Assembly (NCBI RefSeq): GCF_018614075.1
Contig: NZ_JAGGOZ010000006.1
Coordinates: 1 to 44,864 of the forward strand
DNA: 44,864 nt
Source of the DNA: Streptomyces sp. ISL-94
GTDB lineage: Bacteria > Actinomycetota > Actinomycetes > Streptomycetales > Streptomycetaceae
Direction of reading: 5' to 3'
Below, in pieces: positions 42,041-44,864 of the stretch. The position numbers and the translations under genes were made by a program. The notes under the pieces are model-generated. The model was not told the origin of the DNA. It ran no database searches and saw only the letters and a program-made list of their open reading frames with translations. Within the stretch, counting starts at the first letter, position 1; every line of letters starts with the position of its first letter.

Positions 42041-42846
42041 GGCCGCAGCTCCTGCGTGCAGCACTTCACGCTGCCGCCGCCCTTGAGCAGCTCCCCCAGG
42101 TCCATCGGGATCGGCTCGAAGCCCCGGTCGCGCAGCGGCGCCAGCAGCCCGGTCGCCGCCTGCGGCAGCAGCACGTGCCGGCCGTCCGAGACCGCGTTCA
42201 GGCCCAGCGCGGCCGCGTCCTCGCCGTCGGCGAGCAGCGCGTCCGGGAAGAGCCGTCTGAGCACGGCCTGGCTGCCCGCCGAGAAGGCGCCGGGGTAGTA
42301 CATGACCTCGTCGCCGTCGAGGACGCTGAGCGCCGTGTCCAGGTGGTAGTACCGCGGGTCCACCAGGTCGAGGCCGATGACCGGGCGGCCGAAGAACTCC
42401 TGGGCCTCGTCGTGCGAGAGGGGGCTGGAGCGGAAGCCCCGGCCGGCCAGGAGGTAGCTGGCGGTGACGGCGAAGTCCCCCTCGCCCTCGTTGACGTGGG
42501 ACGGTTCGTGGACGTCCCGGTAGCCGTGGCCACGGAACCAGTCGAGGTGGATCTCGGCCTCGGGGGCGCGTTCCGGATAGGCGAACCGGGCGCCGAGCAC
42601 CCGGCCGTCGACGACCAGGGCCCCGTTGGCCGCGAAGACCATGTCGGGCAGCGCGGGGTCCGGTACGAGGGTCTCGACGGTGTGGCCGAGGGAGCGGTAG
42701 CGATCCCTCAGGTCCTCCCATTGGGCGAGTGCGAGGGGCAGGTCCACCGGTTTCGTGGGGTCCATCCACGGATTGATGGAGTACGTGACCTTGAAGTGTG
42801 CGGGTGGGCACATCAGGTAGCGCCGGGGTGTGGCGTCTCTGCGCAA
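42037..42846 (-). CDS. ddaH: Dimethylargininase (DDAH) / amidinotransferase-fold hydrolase
   Basis: A 269-residue protein of the arginine-handling pentein fold. MCPPAHFKVTYSINPWMDP, DMVFAANGALV, YYHLDTALSVLD (catalytic His) and the C-terminal GGSVKCCTQEL (catalytic Cys) match DDAH-type enzymes that split methylated arginine to citrulline and a methylamine. The start is TTG at 42846, preceded by GAGGAG at 6 bases; the longer frame from GTG 42876 has no such site. It is divergent from a TetR gene, and the perfect palindrome at 42887-42904 is 40 bases upstream of this start. Arginine deiminase-like activity on another guanidine is an alternative. Confidence 0.88.
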   Translation of the reverse strand: MRRDATPRRYLMCPPAHFKVTYSINPWMDPTKPVDLPLALAQWEDLRDRYRSLGHTVETLVPDPALPDMVFAANGALVVDGRVLGARFAYPERAPEAEIHLDWFRGHGYRDVHEPSHVNEGEGDFAVTASYLLAGRGFRSSPLSHDEAQEFFGRPVIGLDLVDPRYYHLDTALSVLDGDEVMYYPGAFSAGSQAVLRRLFPDALLADGEDAAALGLNAVSDGRHVLLPQAATGLLAPLRDRGFEPIPMDLGELLKGGGSVKCCTQELRP

Positions 42847-42886
42847 AGAAGGCTCCTCACGACTTTCACGACTCACGACGAGTAGT

Positions 42887-42904
42887 GGAGAGAATCGTCT
42901 CTCC
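42887..42904. promoter_or_regulatory. Palindromic operator 1 between ddaH and the TetR gene
   Basis: GGAGAGA and TCTCTCC are perfect inverted seven-base arms with ATCG between. It is nearer to ddaH. The right part, CGTCTC, is shared with operator 2. Confidence 0.6.
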
Positions 42905-42958
42905 TCAAGCGGGACAACGCAGTGAACTGATTGGGTGGTTTACCGGACCAGGGGAAGA

Positions 42959-42970
42959 CGAGACGTCTCG
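42959..42970. promoter_or_regulatory. Palindromic operator 2 next to the TetR start
   Basis: CGAGACGTCTCG is a perfect 12-base palindrome, 5 bases before the -10-like TAGTTT of the TetR gene, so a bound protein would block that promoter. Confidence 0.6.
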
Positions 42971-42975
42971 GTTGG

Positions 42976-42981
42976 TAGTTT
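42976..42981 (+). promoter_or_regulatory. -10 element TAGTTT before the second TetR gene
   Basis: TAGTTT is followed by six bases (GGCGGG) and the ATG. GGCGGG could be a weak, too-close ribosome site; a leaderless start is as likely. Confidence 0.4.
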
Positions 42982-42987
42982 GGCGGG

Positions 42988-43629
42988 ATGCCCAAGACCC
43001 CTGACGCCAGCCGCCGCAGCGACCGCTCCCGGCGGGCCATTCTCGATGCCGCGCTCGCCCTCGTGGGAGAGGTCGGCTACACCAAGCTGACGATCGAGGC
43101 CATCGCGGCGCGCGCCGGGGTCGGCAAGCAGACCATCTACCGCTGGTGGCCGTCGAAGGCCGCCGTCCTCCTCGACGCCGCGCTCGCCCTCGCCGGGGAC
43201 GCGGAGACGGAGGCGGAGTGGACGGGGCTCCCGGATACGGGGGATCTCGCGGCCGACCTGAAGTACGTACTGCGGGCGACGGTGGACGAGCTGAACGACG
43301 AGAAGTACGAGGCCCCCTTGCGCGCCCTGACGGCGGCCGGGGCGAGCGACCCCGAGCTGGGGGCCCGCTTCAACGAGCGGCTGCTGGAGCCGCAGCTCGC
43401 CCTGTACGAGGCGCGGTTGCGCACGGCGAAGGAGGCCGGCCGGCTCGCGCCGGACCTCGATCTGCGACTGACGGTGGAGATGCTGCTCGGTCCGCTGACG
43501 TACCGGTGGCTGCTGCGGACGGCGCCGCTGACGCATGGTTATGCGGATGCGCTGGTGGACCGGGTGCTGGGCGGGGTGGCGGCGGGCGGGGTGGCGGCGG
43601 GCGGGGTGGGAAACGTCACCGCGGACTAA
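42988..43629 (+). CDS. TetR/AcrR-family regulator, probable controller of ddaH
   Basis: A 213-residue regulator. The helix-turn-helix is at about 17-63 (TKLTIEAIAARAGVGKQTIYRWWPSK split around the turn AGVG). The C-terminal part, with LRALTAAGASDPELGARFNERLLEP, fits the large TetR subgroup with that C-terminal domain. The tail ends in GGVAAGGVAAGGV, made by a 15-bp repeat at about 43568-43606. The two palindromes in the 141-bp divergent gap make self-control and control of ddaH likely. The ligand could be a guanidine or methylarginine compound (inference). Confidence 0.9.
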   Translation: MPKTPDASRRSDRSRRAILDAALALVGEVGYTKLTIEAIAARAGVGKQTIYRWWPSKAAVLLDAALALAGDAETEAEWTGLPDTGDLAADLKYVLRATVDELNDEKYEAPLRALTAAGASDPELGARFNERLLEPQLALYEARLRTAKEAGRLAPDLDLRLTVEMLLGPLTYRWLLRTAPLTHGYADALVDRVLGGVAAGGVAAGGVGNVTAD

Positions 43630-43793
43630 CCGCGCCGGAGGCCACTCAGGCCCAATTGCCCGAGTTCTACGCTTATCTGGGGATTCTCGGTCGCCCATCC
43701 CGAACCCCCCGGTCGCGGAGAGCGGTCACCCGGGGCGCAGGATGATGGGACCATGTGAAGGTCCGCCGGGGCAACGGTGAGGTGAGGGGATAG

Positions 43794-44543
43794 ATGGGGT
43801 CCGAGTCCGGCCGCGTCAAACGCGGCGAGCAGAGCAGGATTTCCCAGTGGCTGCGCCGGCGGCAGAAACCCACCGCCGAAGACCCCGGACGCGAGCGCGA
43901 GGCGCTCCTCCTGGCCGTCGCCGCCGCCGGCCTGCCGCTCGCCCCCGCCGCCCACCCTGCCGGCTACCGGTGTTCGTGCGACCGGATCGGCTGTCCGACG
44001 CCCGCACGGCACCCGCTCTCCTTCGCCTGGCAGACCCAGTCGACCACCGACCGCGCGCAGGTCGAACGCTGGGTGCGCAACCAGCCCCAGGCCAACTTCA
44101 TCACCGCGACCGGCATGGTCCACGACGTACTCGACGTACCGCTGGAGGCCGGCGCCGCCGCCCTCGCCCGCCTGCTGGAGGCCGGCATCGAGGTGGGCCC
44201 GGTCGCCGAGTCCGGCGGCACGGGCGACCAGGCCCGCATGCTCTTCTTCACCGCCACGCGGGGTACGCCGGAGGACGAGGACGAGTGGTGGCCGTGCGAA
44301 CTGGACTGCCACCCCGAGACGATGGACGAGCACCCGGGGCTTCGCTGGCACTGCCGCGGCAGCTACGTCCTGGTCCCGCCGGCGGCCCTCCCCGGTGACC
44401 ACTCGGTGACCTGGCTCCGCGGCATGGAACACCCCCTCCCTGACCCCCTCACCCTCCTGGAAACCCTGACGGACGCCTGCGCCCAGTACGCGGGCACCAC
44501 CGCCCACACCCCCTCCGCCGTAGCCTGGCCGCTGGGCCGCTAA
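43794..44543 (+). CDS. PrimPol-fold (bifunctional primase/polymerase N-terminal-like) protein
   Basis: A 249-residue protein. After a basic N-terminal region (about 1-35), residues 40-240 resemble the primase/polymerase N-terminal domain: GYRCSCDRIGCPTPARHPL (with a Cys-x-Cys and third Cys), WVRNQPQANFITATGMVHDVLDVP and, later, FFTATRG and WHCRGSYVLVPPAALPG. The active PrimPol site needs an acidic pair of the D-x-D kind; here that place reads LDVP, so only one acid is kept. No helicase domain is attached. It may bind nucleic acid or nucleotides without polymerising. GAGGTGAGGGG before the ATG is a strong ribosome site. It is not linked to any mobile element. Confidence 0.75.
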   Translation: MGSESGRVKRGEQSRISQWLRRRQKPTAEDPGREREALLLAVAAAGLPLAPAAHPAGYRCSCDRIGCPTPARHPLSFAWQTQSTTDRAQVERWVRNQPQANFITATGMVHDVLDVPLEAGAAALARLLEAGIEVGPVAESGGTGDQARMLFFTATRGTPEDEDEWWPCELDCHPETMDEHPGLRWHCRGSYVLVPPAALPGDHSVTWLRGMEHPLPDPLTLLETLTDACAQYAGTTAHTPSAVAWPLGR

Positions 44544-44559
44544 CCCCCGGCGGCCCCCC

Positions 44560-44605
44560 GGGGCTCCGCCCCGCACCCCGCGCCTCAAACGCCGGAGGGG
44601 CTGGA
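44560..44605 (+). repeat. Extragenic hairpin/core element, copy D (forward)
   Basis: GGGGCTCCGCCCC hairpin, then core GCGCCTCAAACGCCGG at 44580-44595, then AGGGGCTGGA. It starts 17 bases after the PrimPol-like gene stop and may terminate it. Confidence 0.88.
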
Positions 44606-44633
44606 CATGAACCGCCCCGCCTGGCAGGCCCCT

Positions 44634-44679
44634 GGGGCTCCGCCCCAGACCCCGCGCCTCAAACGCCGGCGAGGCCGAA
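44634..44679 (+). repeat. Extragenic hairpin/core element, copy E (forward)
   Basis: GGGGCTCCGCCCC at 44634-44646, core at 44654-44669, then CGAGGCCGAA. It is in direct order with copy D, 74 bases on. Confidence 0.88.
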
Positions 44680-44828
44680 TATGGCCCCGCCGAGTGTGTG
44701 AGCGCGGCTTCAAAACCGGGGCTCTGCAGGTGCGCTCCGGCGAGCTGGATTGCCCGCAGGGCAATGCCTCCCCGCCGGGCGATTGAGGCCAGGGGGATGG
44801 AAGCTGGATTGCCGGCAGGGGAAATTTC

Positions 44829-44864
44829 AGCCCCGCCGGCGTTTGAGGCGCGGGGGCTCGGGGG
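44829..44864 (-). repeat. Extragenic hairpin/core element, copy F (reverse, cut by window end)
   Basis: CAGCCCCG, inverse core CCGGCGTTTGAGGCGC at 44836-44851, then GGGGGCTCGGGG. The rest lies outside the window. Confidence 0.8.

Larger units (their letters stand above)
44544..44864. other. 321-bp gene-free right end with repeated elements
   Basis: Two forward copies and one reverse (cut by the window end) of the hairpin/core element occur here. Between them, 44740-44800 is a strongly diverged copy with GGGCGATTGAGGCC. I see no gene. Confidence 0.75.

Overview
The window is chromosomal DNA of a high-GC actinobacterium, almost certainly a Streptomyces. Third codon positions are nearly all G or C, there are GTG and TTG starts, several genes have leaderless-type starts, and the gene set (glnE beside a GlnA2-type glutamine synthetase, a DrrAB-type ABC pair, a large SARP/AfsR-like regulator, TetR regulators, DUF305/DUF3105, a LAxTG sorting signal) is typical of that genus. 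I see no rRNA, tRNA, CRISPR, phage or intact insertion sequence. Most of the window looks like ordinary core or near-core chromosome.

Layout. 1-1.2 kb: a short membrane protein resembling an APC-permease C-terminus, divergent from a TetR gene, with a 21-bp operator-like palindrome between them. 1.3-12.7 kb: a maltokinase-cap-like protein, glnE (-), two adjacent PIG-L/LmbE deacetylase-like proteins with lectin-like beta-propellers (one membrane anchored, one Tat exported), an MBL-fold protein and glnA2 (-). 12.8-18 kb: a set of small exported or membrane proteins (DUF3105, DUF305), a CBS-domain protein, a truncated alpha/beta-hydrolase and a Tat-exported multicopper oxidase. This looks like an extracytoplasmic metal (possibly copper) block. 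18-28 kb: nadE, a membrane EEP nuclease/phosphatase, panB, a DrrAB-type exporter, a 1191-residue BTAD/NB-ARC/TPR regulator (-) and an M50 metalloprotease. 28.6-31.5 kb: a small membrane protein, an F420:NADPH oxidoreductase, two unknowns and map.

31.6-36.8 kb is an iron/heme region: heme oxygenase behind an iron-box-like palindrome, a PhzF-like protein, a 50-codon remnant of a LAxTG-anchored surface protein, then efeO-efeB-efeU behind a second candidate iron box. 36.8-44.5 kb: a GNAT/PhzF/SDR minus-strand cluster, a Bcr/CflA-type MFS exporter, an Rsm22-like methyltransferase with an Fe-S-type cysteine set, dimethylargininase divergent from a TetR gene with two palindromes between them, and a PrimPol-fold protein.

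The most repeat-rich DNA is non-coding. One extragenic element, a GGGGCTCCGCCCC hairpin next to a GCGCCTCAAACGCCGG core, occurs six times in two gene-free stretches (40.5-40.9 kb and 44.5-44.9 kb); part of the first stretch is a 105-bp tandem duplication. Convergent gene pairs are mostly separated by strong bidirectional hairpins. Function calls rest on motif recognition by eye; no database search was run.
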